A stretch of DNA of 64,000 bases from Lateolabrax maculatus (Eukaryota; Chordata; Actinopteri; Acropomatiformes; Lateolabracidae). This document shows positions 45,840 to 58,065 of this stretch, piece by piece (position 1 is the first letter of the stretch; each line of letters begins with the position of its first letter). The notes below the pieces were generated by a model that made no database searches, was not told where the DNA came from, and saw only the letters and a program-made list of their open reading frames with translations. The stretch lies in contig CM062219.1 in the NCBI GenBank assembly GCA_031216445.1, positions 19,475,001 to 19,539,000 of the forward strand, given 5' to 3'. Both the position numbers and the translations under genes were made by a program.

Positions 45840-45870
45840 GTCCCGACCCCAGAAAAACTGGGGTCGGGAC
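45840..45870. repeat. Perfect 13-bp hairpin with A5 loop
   Basis: GTCCCGACCCCAG (45,840-45,852), AAAAA, then CTGGGGTCGGGAC (45,858-45,870). It lies about 1.1 kb after the FECH stop and could be in a long FECH 3' UTR. The stem has 10 G:C pairs of 13. Confidence 0.95.
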
Positions 45871-46063
45871 CCCAAAAATTGTTCTAGTGGTATTGTGATA
45901 TGGTTTACAAGCTAGGGGAAATATGTTGTTACTATACAAATACATTAACATGTTTATTTTTATACTCAGTTTTTTGCGTTTTTTCTGCTGAAAAAATGAG
46001 CCTCTGCTGATAACAAATCAAAAACTGACAAAGGAAAATTCAGCTGGTTTCCTCTTGAACTGT

Positions 46064-46371
46064 TCACCTTACATATGCAGCATGTGAGGTAGTTGTAGCA
46101 CGCAAAACCAGACTCATGGGAACGCATGGGAACAATTGCTTCTGGTTTTGAAATCCAGATGTCTGTTTTTGGTCATTTGCCGCCAAGGCATCTTTGGATG
46201 TTGCTTCAACAAACGTGTCTAAAAAGTATGCAGGTGAAGCCTGCATATTTGGAAATTTCTTGTAGAGCTCGATCACTTTCCCATCGATCCACAAACCAGA
46301 CAGCACAAGTTTCCTCACAGCAGTTTTCCTCTCCTTGCCAACTGTGGCGACGCCTGTAGTTTCCTCTTTGA
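46064..46371 (-). pseudogene. Coding-like remnant of unknown protein
   Basis: The minus strand reads coherently from about 46,371: EETTGVATVGKERKTAVRKL, then VLSGLWIDGKVIELYKKFPN, then MQASPAYFLDTFVEATSKDA, before fading. An in-frame stop (TAG) lies directly upstream, and could equally be part of an acceptor AG. I do not recognise the family. The mixed charged/hydrophobic composition and the nearby helicase-like repeat suggest a piece of a repeated or decayed gene. It may be a chance frame. Confidence 0.3.
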
Positions 46372-47502
46372 ATCTTCTCTAATTATTTACTAAGTCACTC
46401 TAAATCATGCTGAGTCTCGGAGCCAACTATGTGCAGATACTACTTGTCATTGGCAATGCTGGTCTGATACTCCGATTCATCAGTATCAGAATAGATGTAT
46501 GATTTTGTAGCATATTTCGCAAATAAGCAGGGGCCTTTTCTGTCGCATTACTGTGAGTATAACTGTATAGGCTGTACAGTCCCAGTTAGAGACAAAATGG
46601 TTTTAGATTGAATTCATACGTCACATTATTGTAGGTATAAGAGGAGCAGAAAAATACAGTCACTTTTGAGGGGCTGCACGAAAAGCATAAAAGGGCTCAA
46701 AACGACAGTTCCGCTGGAATTGTCCTTCAATAGCAAGATGTAGTGTGTGTTCTTTTAGAAATACCGTGTAGAGAAGTAGCACAATCGAAAATGACATACA
46801 TCGAGTGTAGGATTAGAATGAATGTCGGTTTACTTTGACTTCAGTCTGCCTAAACCTCACTATAGTTTATTATTTTCACTCGCACCTCCCTGATCACAGT
46901 GCAGTAACTGTCAAAAACACCTCAATTAAATTGTCCCCAAGTCGCTGTCGGGTGCTACAGCTCCAGAGAACGTCTTGAAGGGTTGATCCCACCTGCTGTC
47001 ACACTTGCTTGGAATGAGACTGTACACTTTTTATGGGGAGTAACCTGACCTTTGACTGCCGACCCTCTACTGTTTCTGTCCTGTTATGCCTTGATAATGT
47101 GCCTTTTACACTGGCTAACTAGAAATACTGGACTTGTGCTTTATGTCAATGTTACGTGTACTTAACCAAAACGCTGACAGGAAAAAACCCTCCCTGAAAC
47201 CTGAATGAGCCTGGTCCTGCTGGGATCTGGTCCATCAGCGGCTCTCTTCCCCACGTTGAAATCAAGGAAGAAGGAGACCCAGACAGAGGTGTTAAAAAAA
47301 GAAAGAAAAAGCTGTTGCAAGTCAACCCGGAGGCAAGAATATTGTGAGGTTTTCCCATTCCTCCAGTTCTGCTGATGTGGCGCAAATGCAACACAACACT
47401 CTCCTGCTAGCTTGTCAGCTCCGTTGCTACGTCAAGCCAACTTGTGCATTAGTTCTAGTCTGGGAACCAGACGACTCTGCAGCTCATGTTTCATTTTCTC
47501 TG

Positions 47503-47893
47503 GCAGGTACATCTGGCCCCTCTCCCATTCAAACTGACTTCCTCGGTACTGGCAGTGCCGTTTGTATCTGGCGAGCCAATCACAAGTGTTTATCTAGTAT
47601 GAGCCCGGTTTAATACGATGACTGACAGAGAGAAGCGGCATTCAGGCATCTTGGTAAATAACCAAGATGGCGGCTGCCGATGCGTAGCATTCCACAGCCG
47701 ACTACAGCGGCACTATTAAACAGGCTTGACAGTAAATTTCTCTAAAAGAACAAACCGCTGCAGCTGAAAAATGTTTCCCGTACTTCTGGCAGGACGCAAC
47801 GTCTGACAGGATGGCATTTCGTTGCTCTGATTGGTTGTCTCCGCCCGTTGATAACGCCCCTTGGAAATCAAAAATGAACTGAGAGGTTCCAGA
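47503..47893 (+). repeat. Inverted repeat copy B downstream of FECH
   Basis: Matches the reverse complement of 31,711-32,090 (copy A). Shared landmarks include CTGGCCCCTCTCCCATTCAA, ATACGATGACTGACAGAGA, CAAGATGGCGGCTGCCGAT and CTTGGAAATCAAAAATGAAC. It also holds a 9-bp hairpin CATCTTGGT/ACCAAGATG (47,647-47,669). Frameshifts relative to copy A show neither is an intact gene. Confidence 0.75.
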
Positions 47894-50027
47894 CTAATAC
47901 GCATTTGTAAATTAGTCTGGCAATGCCTGATTGCGTACGTGCAGCTGTTCTGAAGATGATGTCAATGCAACATGGACGCTGGCGTTCTGATAGTCGGAGC
48001 TTGAAGTTCGAAACCAAACCCTCAGACGTTTCACATCTCCTGTTTTCCCCTTTTACTGTGCGTTGAGCTGCTTGAAGACATTCGAGGCCTTTAGCGTCTC
48101 ACTTTGGGACGAGCTTGTCGCTTACACTCAGATCAGCCTTTTTCCAGTCAGTGCAGACTGTACACACGATACGTACCGCTAGACATTGGTGCTTTCAGAC
48201 GTGGCTGCCATTCATTTAGCATCGACAAACAGTGCGTAGCTTCAGTGGACCTCCTTCCGCCACTTAAAAATGTCCAACTTTATATTTCACTCTTTGAACA
48301 TGACAACACGTTGTAACCCCTGGTAACCACCAACAATGCTTGCATGAATTATACAGTTGTTTGTTGTTTGCTACATCTTTCTGCTTCCACTGTGTAATGC
48401 ATACAGCAATGCACTTTACAACATGCAGTATATTCTCATTCAGTACAAACAGCGTTACTTTGTGCTTTCAGTGCTCTTCCACAGGTTTGAGGGATGGTTT
48501 TGTTTTGGAGGAGTTCTTTACCCTGAGTTAGACAAACTCAAGGACTCCTTTGTTTTGCACCTCTGCATGCATAACTTAAATGGTGACATTAGCATAGCTT
48601 TGACAATTACTGGGTGGCAGTGGGTTCAAAGGATATTTTAAAGGAGTATTTCTTTACTTTTGTGCAGGTCTTACAGAGCCCCTCTGGGGTAACATGGTAA
48701 AAAAAAACTGCAAATCTGCGCAAATGACCAATATTTCATCAATAATTTCTTACGACTGATCTAGTAAAAACAACATTATATTGCACATTATAAGAAATCC
48801 AGTTACAAAAAAAATTGAAGTTATTCTACTGAACTGCTCAGGTTGACCCTGGCTATGTCCATATCAAATAAATGTACTATAATCTAATTTAAGCTGACTT
48901 TCCCTTTACATTTCTCAAACTTTACAGTAAAATCACATGAAATTTGACATAGACATAGTCAGGTTCATCCTGAACAGGAATCCATTGGAAATTTCAGCTA
49001 ACCTAATGAAGAAAAGTTTTATTTTAGGTTAGATCAAGGATGAATATTTGATATTTTAACTTTTGAGCTCCTTTTTTTAAAATCAAATTTAAAAAATAAC
49101 AGTACAGTGGAATAATTTATTATAATTGGATTTCATATAATGTGCAATAAAATGGCGGTTTTACTTGGTATATTCATCGTGATAAATTATTACTTCGTCC
49201 AAATGACAGCTCACTTGACCAAAGTCATTTGCTGCTGTGGAGAAAAAATGAAATCCGAGTGCACGCTTTACAAACTTTTCTACCATGTGACCCCAGAGGG
49301 GTCCTGCATGTCAGTAAGAAAGAGTCAAACTCCTCTGAAAACAAACTGTCCCTTTAATGCAACCATCACTCGGAAAAAATCAAATTGCAGAAGCGGTAAA
49401 ATGTTGAGGTCACAGCCAGAAGATGTGAATGTCTGTGATGGGCAGGTTTTTCCTCCATGTTTTTCGATTTATTTATAATTATCCTGTGTGTCAGTCTTGT
49501 CAACTCTGTAAGAATCTTGCTGTGTGTTTAACTGAAAATGCATTGTGCGATGCGTATAACAAAGCTTTGTTGCAGCATACTTTTTTGTTTGGATTTATTT
49601 ATTTGACTTTTATTTTGATGTGTTCCAGACCACAACAACCATATGTCTCCAATGTTTGAGTTTTTATTTTATTTTTAATATATGTATTTTGGAGACACGG
49701 TATTAACAGTGCGATTGCAAATAACGAGTCTTCCTTCAAAATAAAATAAAAATAGTATATAAAAAAAAAAGTGTTTGTGTGGTTTCTACATGTGAAGCTC
49801 CACACACTGCAACTGTTGGATAATTTGGATGAAAGCTGATGATTGCCAGAGAAACGTGGTTAAAAATCTTTGGTCCACAATCCAAAATGGTGGACACAGA
49901 TTGCACTGTAAGATATATCCACTCCCGATTGGACTATGCAGACCAAAGACTCTTTGAAACCACAACCACAGCCTTTCCCTAACTCTTCTGCCACCGGCAG
50001 GTCACATTTAGCGTTCAGGTGTGTGAT

Positions 50028-50845
50028 ATAAGGAGAGAGGAGGAAAGACAAGAGGAGGTCTGAGTAATGGAGAGAGGGGAAAAAGGAGAGATGAAAGAAA
50101 AGAAGGTCAGAGGAGGAAAAGAAGAAACAAAGGGACAGAGAGGAGGTGATAGGAGATCTGAGGGAGGAGATGAGAATAAATGAGGAGGGGAGGGAGGGGT
50201 AAGAGGAGGGAATATCTTGGGGGAAAAGAAAACGAGATGAAGAGAAAAAAAGAGGAGAGGAGGCAAGGATACAACGGGAAAGGGAAGAGGTGAGAGCAGA
50301 AAAGGATGTCAGGGAGGGAGACGAGAGGAAAGAAGGTGGGCGGGGGGGAGAAGAAAGTGAAATGAAAGGAGAGAGTGTAGCTGGCTCAGGGGGGGGGGGG
50401 GGCGCCCAGCCCGGCGCCCTCAGGGGTTATTGGGTCGTGGACAGCCAATCTCTCTCAGCTTAATCAACAGCAGCAGAGGTGATTGCAACACCGCAGGGGA
50501 CTGCTGGGAAAAAGAAGATGGAGGGAGGGGGGAGAGAACGAGATAGGAATGAATGGGAAGGTGCAGAAGGGAGGGAGGCGGAGCTGGAAGATGAGGAAAA
50601 GATTGGAAAAGGAGGGAAAATGGGGGTGAGGACGGAGGGAGTGGGGGAGAAGGTGGAAGGACGGGCGGATGGGAGGGGGAGGAGGGAAGACTGGAAAAGA
50701 TAAGAGGGAGAGATAGGTGATAGAGGGACAAAAAAGAGGGAGGGAGGAGGAAGAGGTAAAAGGAAGAAGCAGGAAAACTGGAAGAAAGGAGGAAAAAAAG
50801 GGTGAGGGAATAAAGGAAAAAGGTGAAGATACAAAAACTCCAGAC
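50028..50845 (+). repeat. Polypurine tract 1 (GGAG/GAAA-rich)
   Basis: About 800 bp in which the + strand is overwhelmingly purine (AGGAGGAAAGG-type), interrupted by a G-run and GC-rich spacer at 50,388-50,430 and a short mixed stretch to about 50,510. Long Ser/Pro/Phe-rich minus frames across it are compositional artefacts. Confidence 0.85.
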
Positions 50846-51085
50846 ACTTTGACTTGGGACAGTACTGAACGCTCCTCTTGTCTCCTCTCTTCCAGGTCTT
50901 GTTTCCTCTCCTCTCTCCTCACCATTCATCTCCTCATCTGCTTTTATTCTTCTCCTCCTCCTCCTCCTCTTTTTCTCCCTCTTTTCAACATCCAAACTGT
51001 TCTCCTTTAATTTTGAAATCTCTTCTTTTCCCCTCTGTGTATTGGCCCATCAGCTAATGGGGGGAAGGGCTGACCAGGACGAAAG

Positions 51086-51116
51086 GTGCGTGTGTGTGTG
51101 TGTGTGTGTTTGTGTG

Positions 51117-51205
<89 letters not shown>

Positions 51206-51216
51206 GTTTGTATTTG

Positions 51217-51306
<90 letters not shown>

Positions 51307-51310
51307 TGTG
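51086..51310. repeat. Long (TG)n array with periodic TTTG interruptions
   Basis: About 225 bp of TG units in which TTTG occurs at intervals, giving artefactual Cys-Val or Thr-His open frames in all registers. Confidence 0.95.
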
Positions 51311-51389
51311 GTGACTGCAGTAATTGAAAAGCCGGCCGCCAGCGCCTGCAACCCCCGTGACCTCCTATTGAGAGAACAACCATTGATTT

Positions 51390-51880
51390 CTACAGAGGAA
51401 AGGGGGGGGGGGAATTAGGAAAAAAATTGGGAGAACAGAGGAAGAAAGCAAGAGGAGAGGAAAGAGAGGAGAGATGTATATAAATTGAAAGCGAGAAATA
51501 GAGGTAAAGTGGGAAGGATGAAAGGAGTAGAGAAAAGGAAGGATGGAGACAAAGGAAATAATTGAGGAGGCAGACAAACAGAGAGGGGGAGAAAAGGAAT
51601 AAAAAGAAGTAAAGTGAAAAATCGCAGGAGGAGGAAAAAGAGTTAGGACAGATGATAAATGGAGAAGGAAAGAGAAGGATGAAAGGAAATAACACTTGAA
51701 AAGAGAATGTGAAATAAAATACAGAAGAGAAAGGAGAAAGTGAGGGAACGATAGAGACAAAAGACGGTAAAAGGAGGGAAAGAAAAAAGTGCAAACATGC
51801 TTACACAGCAAAAAAAAAAAAGACATGAGGGGGAGTTGGGGAAATGAGGATGCAAGGGGAAGGAGGCAAGGAGGCAGGAC
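51390..51880 (+). repeat. Polypurine tract 2
   Basis: About 490 bp of GGAGGAAAGAGAGG-type purine-rich sequence on the + strand, directly after the (TG)n array and a short unique stretch. It starts with a G9 run. Confidence 0.85.
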
Positions 51881-52744
51881 TCAGGAGGTGCTGAGGGGTG
51901 AGGCTACAGTTTGGCATCAAAATAAATGTTCAGTGTTTACATCAAGCTGCTTGCTGCTCCAACAGTTATTTTACTTCATCCTGTCTATTCTAAATAGAAT
52001 CATCTGTATATACGTTCTGTGTTTGAGTAGCATGAGGCGATAACATTTGGTTTTGCAGTAGCGCGAGAACACACGCAAATGCAGGAAGTAAATTTGAGGG
52101 CGCTCGCCATACTTCCGTATCAATAAAATGGATCTTTGCCCCTGGGGCGTTTGAGTTGAGCACAGAATTTGCATGTTCATCTTCCATCGGGCAGTTATCC
52201 GCCCCCCCCTCCCCCCCCCTCGTTGCCACTGTGCTGGCGCATGACAAAGAAACATAGTTTGCTCTCCAGACTGATGTGGTTCCTGCATCGTTTTTCGTCA
52301 AGTCCTGGTACCCTGTTGAAGCTCTGTCGAGACAACTCCGCAGCTGGTTCCTGAGTCAGTTTTCCTTCAGTGTTTGAGTCTGATGGGACGTTAAAGAGTC
52401 CAGGATATTTAATTGAAAGGCAAATCTGATACAACAGCCTCCAGAATGACCACACAGTGGAATCAGCTCATATTGCAGGTGTGCTGTGCTGGATTAGTTT
52501 GTTTACATCCCTGCACAGTATGTATGAGTGCACTCGTATGTTTAGCACAGTAAACACTGTTTTGTCACTGCAGAATTCACTCATATTAATGAAGACCAGC
52601 ATTTCACAAACGTTTAAAGCGAGTTGCTCTTTGGTTTCTCACCCTTTGTCCTCCTTATCAGGCATCTGACCCACAGGTAATAGAAAGACAATGTCACCAG
52701 ATTAACAGCTACAGAATGGACTGCTGTTTCCCTGGCAACCGAGC

Positions 52745-53065
52745 GAGGAAGAGGAGCAGGAGGATGGGATGGAGTGATTAAAACGGGAGAGGAGGAGGAG
52801 GGGGAGGGAGGAGGAGGACGGGGAGTTTAAAGGGGAGAAGTGACGAGGTGGATTGATGAGAGGAGATGGACACTGGGGTGATTACACGGAGAAAAAAACG
52901 AGTTGAGGGAGAAGAGTGACGGAAAGGAGAAAAGAATGAAGGGACAAGAGATGTGGAAAGAGACAGAGGAGGAGATAGAGTCATTAAAGACAGATACAGG
53001 AAAAACAGATGGATTGATGGATGGAGTGGTCAGAAATAAGGGAGGGAAAGCAGCAAGTGAGAGTA
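52745..53065 (+). repeat. Polypurine tract 3
   Basis: About 320 bp of GAGGAGGAGG and GGAGAAGAG-type purine-rich sequence on the + strand. Confidence 0.8.
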
Positions 53066-53334
53066 GAGATTTTTTTTAAATATTGGATCAGATGAAACTT
53101 TGAACGCCTCTGTAGGGAAATCCGCCTGCAGCGACGATTTAAAAAAAACAGAGAATAAACAAATGTGTTACCCTCCGTTCCACTGTGGTGGGCTTCCAAC
53201 CCTCTCCCTTCAAAATTGTGTTCTCACACCTCCTTTGTTTTTCAGCCAATTACACTGTGGTGATAGACGTAACTGCTGGATGGATCGCGTTCACTGGCAA
53301 TGCTGTTTTCCAGTGAATGAGTCACTACATTTAT

Positions 53335-53410
53335 ACAGCACAGGGTCTTGACACCAGAGGCCGAGGTTTGCATCCCGTTTGTGTACTGAAGTGGTTCGGT
53401 TTAGGCAACA
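53335..53410 (+). repeat. Possible fish repeat fragment
   Basis: GACACCAGAGGCCGAGGTTT, GCATCCCGTTTGTGT and GTTCGGTTTAGGCAACA resemble a fish repeat that I recall with GGGTTCGCATCC and GGTTAGGTTTAGGCAAC blocks. Confidence 0.35.
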
Positions 53411-55767
53411 TAAGCTCTATGGGGAAGGGTAGTATTATTAGTATTACTGTACTTTTTACTCTCCATTAAAATCCCAAAATATGAAATCAAGCACATGAAC
53501 CATAGGGGTATTTTTGGCGCAGAAAAAAATAACAGGAGGATAAGTTGTACATGGATAAGACCATTGTGATTTCTTTATTGATTTTTTTTCTTCTTTTATA
53601 CATAGAGTGGAACAACATTAATTCTTCAAATATCTCCTTCATGTTTGATCATCGGTTTTATTCCACACCACAAGTTTTCAGTCACTTTCTCTTTTTCTGT
53701 TCCAACCAAATTGTAGAAAATAAAAAAATGCATCATTCGAGGTTTGATTACTGTGTGACAACCATGAAAGAAAACTGTAAAGATGAAAAAAGAAAAGCAG
53801 AAAAAAGGGTCAATGAACAGAAAGTAATGACATTGTTTGGGTTAGGTGAGGTTTTGGTGGGAGAGCATGTGATTGGACAATTTAGTTAAACTTGAAGTTT
53901 GGGGAGGAAACTGCTTGAATAATTAATCCGAACCAGTTCACAAGTTTAGCTCAGGAGTAGGCCAGCCTGTTGTGACACCTTTAGATGCTCATAGTAACTT
54001 AAAAAAAGTGGACTGATTGTTCCAAAACTGATGCCAGATCTGCCTCCTTGACCTTTGACCCCTCACTTTTTTTGTTTTGTCCTAACTGTAACTCTAACTG
54101 TAATGTGGGAAAGGCAATTAAATCCATATGTGTTGATTTCATCAGATTTCAGATGTACTAAAAGAGGTAAAGCTAATAACTACTAAAGTGTAAAAAAAAT
54201 ATCCTCTTATAGAGCTTCAGCTTTAAAAGCATGTTAGGTGTGATATATTTCAATTGCAGTCCTGTGGATGATCTTATTTACGTTCACATTTAGACATTAA
54301 GATAGAATAATCGGATAACAGGAAGCATTAAAGAATTCTTCCCCTTAGCGATTTTAGAAAATGTCAACTGTGATTGGGTTGTCCTTCAACATCGGGTTAC
54401 AGCAAGCAATTTTTTAGCATTTAGCGCATTCATCTTTGTGCTAAAATGCATCTGGAAATCTCACATCTAAACGTCATCACCATCCAAAAAACAAATAACT
54501 ATGCAATTTGTGAGCCCGTTTTTTACATTTTCAAAATACATCCCAATCAGAGAAAACAAGTTCAGAAGTTATTTGAGACTATGAAGCTAATTGGTTATGG
54601 AAGTAAGACTGGAAGTGCTCTAAAATGTACTTTGGTTTTCCTTTAACTAACACTGCAGTACAAACGCAAAACACTGATAGATTTATTTTGGCCTTTGGTC
54701 AAGCTTGTTGATCTTGAAGTTGAGTTAATATTTACCGTTTGATCTTCCTGTCTCTTTGAAACACTGAAGTAACTTTAACTTCATATTCATTAAAGGAGTC
54801 AGTATAGTTCCCTCTGTTGATCTTGCCAGTAAAAATGTTCTTATTTTTTGGTTGGATTGCTGAAGTAACTTTTTCGTCTTTACTTTCAAATTTGTTCTTT
54901 GGCTCATTTGTCCTGTCGCTCTTGTTGTGTTGTTTGATTGCAGACTTCTGCATGATTAAACCCAGAGAGTATAATTTATCCGTCCAATTAAAACGTTCTA
55001 CCCAGAAACAACAACTACCCTTTCATTCACCGAAGGGTTCCTCATATTAAGAGTATAAGGCTTTGTGTATTGTTTAATTGGGCAGTTGGTTTAAGAAAAC
55101 ATCAGATACATGAACCCACATGAACTCGCTAAAGCTTGAACAGGCAAAAATGACATCAGAGCAGAGCCGAGCTGCAGCCAAAGAGCGCCTGCAATTAGTC
55201 CGTCCTCGGCTTACGATCTTTCCCTTTCTCACTTTGAGTTCTGTCAGAACTGTTTGTACATCCCACGCTTCACGTTACATTTAACTGTCACCATCACAGG
55301 AATGGCTGGTGTCCAAATTGGCTAACAAATTTACCCGTAAACTATTGGTGGCTCGAGGAAAATCTTGTGATCCCTTCTCAGTGTAGATCCTGATTTAAGT
55401 GGAAACAAGTTCCCAAGTTTTATATCAGCAGGTCATACTAATGCAAGATGCAATGCAAAGTTCTCTCTGTATAGCATACAGTATCTGAAATTAAATGAGA
55501 GGATGATAATAATAAGGTTAATAATAAGAATCACAATGCATTACACGGCTAGCTAATCGTAGATAGAATCATGCATAAAATCTGGGCTATAGCACTGCTG
55601 TATGGATAATGTAACTGTGATGCTAGCATTATAACGCAGGAAAACAAGTACACCAAAAGAAGAGTTTAAAAAATGATGCATGAAAATAAACTGAAACGTG
55701 GCTGGATTTAAAACAAAATTGATGGATCAAAGAAGCCGGTATTATTCTGGGCTGAAACAAGTAAATT

Positions 55768-55835
55768 CTGGCATCATTCCAACAGTGTTCCCAATCCCAA
55801 AAATATCCACATGAGGGGACAATGACCCCTATAAA
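55768..55835 (+). repeat. 68-bp direct repeat, copy 1
   Basis: Matches 56,391-56,458 with three mismatches in 68 positions. It starts CTGGCATCATTCCAACAGTG and ends near ATAAA. The copies are 623 bp apart, with unrelated sequence between them. Confidence 0.95.
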
Positions 55836-56390
55836 AGAACCAAAGACCAAAACATAAAACAAGATTTTAAATTATAAATCCCTCAATCCTCGGCAGATGG
55901 GACAGAGAGAAAACAGTAATACATCAACAAGAAAGAGAGCATAGAAGAAGACAAGCATTTTTCATTTTTGGTTTTAGCGCACCTTTTTAACTATTACAAA
56001 AAAAACACAACTTAAAAATGTGTAAAGCTTTTTTACCCACATTTGTTTCGTTTTATAGTTACAGTTACCAAAAAAAAAAAAAAAATGAAGAAGAGCAAGT
56101 GAATAATTTATGACATACGCTATTATAACATCATCCTAACACTAGTGTCTATGAGGTATATCTGCAACAGTTTGGTAAAGAGAGCACAGTCTGCGCACAA
56201 CTCTCACAAGTTTGTCTCCATGTTTTTTCATCATTTAAAGCTTTACAACCATTTGAAGAAAGAGAAGAAAGAGACCGGTGAAAGGGAACGAGCTGCATTT
56301 CCACCAAAGCTGGGTTCTCAGAAGGACCCCTTTTTTCTCTCTCACTCTCTCTGAATTGTTGCTTCCAGGAACAAATAATGTTTTCATGCT

Positions 56391-56458
56391 CTGGCATCAT
56401 TCCAACAGTGTTCCTAATCCCAAAAATATCCACATGAGGAGACAATGACCCCGATAAA
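56391..56458 (+). repeat. 68-bp direct repeat, copy 2
   Basis: Second copy of the repeat at 55,768-55,835, three differences (C/T, G/A, T/G). The sequence on either side differs from that around copy 1. Confidence 0.95.
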
Positions 56459-57679
56459 TATTATTAATATTAAATATTATTTTCAAATGATATTTAATTT
56501 AGTTCCTGATATTTCTACTCTTTTCAGTCAATGTAGCCGTAGTTTCTCCAGCTGAAATCTGTGCACAAACACAAGGAAAGTCAGATTTGATTTGGTTTTG
56601 CCTTTGGACAGCTGTGAGAGGATGATTAGATCTGGGCCACAAAGAGCTGAAAAACCAGACCTTTCTCGTGGAAATCCAGCTCAGAAAAAAGAGAGAAATA
56701 AATAAAGGGGAAAGTAAAAGAGGAGTCAAACAGAACAGGAAGCCTTTGGTATTCACTCTGGATGTCTTTGCGTTGATTGCATTGCGAAGTACCAGAGAGA
56801 AGAGAGGAAACTCAGGCGCTTGAGCACTGAGGTATTTTATTTTTCACAGGAATAGAAAGTTTACAGCATAACAGAGAGGTCTAGACTTCCCTTTGGTTCA
56901 AGCAAGGCACTCATCCAAGGTTATCTCATACTTTGCAACAAAAGCATTCTCTATGTCTTTGTTTTCGAAGCGGCGCAGCTGGGGAAAGCAAAGTGCGACA
57001 GCAGGGGTCTGAAAACTGTCTCAACCCTTGACTCTAACCAGAGCAAGCCATGGATTTGTGGCCATTCGGCTCCCCTGTTTGATTGAAGAAGGGAAGCCAA
57101 ATGGAACAGCTGGAGTATAGATCCCAGGCATCTATTCCTACTTGAATATTGCTGCTTTGATTAAAAAACAATGCTGTTTTATTAATTCAATCAAATGCTT
57201 ACGCAGACAATTCCATGTCCTATAAGTGTTGTGACTTTTAACCTTCAGAAATGTATGCATGTGATGTAACTCCTTAGCCTTAATTCTCCATGCTGGTGAA
57301 AACATCAGCCAACTGCATGATTTCAGTATGCTTTGCTTTTCCAGTGTGTGATCAGTATAAGGTCCATGGAATATTTTAGTATCATCATCTATCTCTGGGT
57401 TCTGTTTTTTGGTCTTGCAGAGGCTGTTTAATAACAACTACAAATCGGATTTCTTGAGGTTTTTGATAATAGCGTTTTGAAGTGATGGTGATTTGTTTTG
57501 CACTGAAACAACTGCTGAGGATTGTTGTGGACTGTTAAATGATGTTCTGTTAAATGTGTGTGTATTTGTGTGTCCAGATCTCTACTATGTATGTAAGTCA
57601 TGTTTGTTGTGAATAATGTAATTGTACCCTTACATTTTCATTCTCAACATCAGTCAAAATAACTGCCGGAGGATCTTTA

Positions 57680-58065
57680 GCCTTTAGAACTGGCTGTCAA
57701 TTGGTTGGTCCACCACTTTCATCCACACTGAAATATCTAAAAAACCATTGGATGGATGCTATGAAATCTGGTGCAGATATTCAAGCTCCCCACAGGATAA
57801 ACTGTAATAATGATGGTGATCCTCTGACTTTTAATGTAGCGCCATCATCAGGTCATTTGTCCAATACTTGTCAAATACCTAAAAACGAATGACGTTCCCA
57901 ACAGCCTCAACCGTACTTTGTGTTTAGTGTCAATTAGCAAATGAAGATGGTGAGCCGACCATTACCTGCAAAACATTAGCATTTTAGCATTGGCATTGTC
58001 AGCTGAAAGTACCGCTGTGCCTGAGAACATGACCTCCATCATGACCTTTGATCCTGCTTTCTATT
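57680..58065 (+). repeat. Fish interspersed repeat (TGGATGGATGCTATGAAAT family)
   Basis: Runs from TTGGTCCACCACTTTCATCC through GAAATATCTAAAAAACCATT, TGGATGGATGCTATGAAAT and ACTTTTAATGTAGCGCCATC to AGCAAATGAAGATGGTGAG and CACCGCTGTGCCTGA-like sequence. I recall this very abundant fish repeat, which has GGATGGATTGCCATGAAATT and CTAGCGCCATCATCAGGTCA blocks. It is non-coding and its class is uncertain. Confidence 0.8.

Noticed and set aside
49140..49478. 112-codon Cys-containing frame with hydrophobic start
   Set aside because: No acceptor or homology, AT-rich codon use; looks like chance.
50420..50995. Long minus-strand open frames rich in Ser, Pro, Phe and Leu
   Set aside because: They lie in the polypurine tract; long frames appear in several registers because stop codons are rare in pyrimidine-rich sequence. 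No domain is visible.
51007..51418. Thr-His and Cys-Val repeat proteins
   Set aside because: Direct translation of the (TG)n/(CA)n array in every frame.
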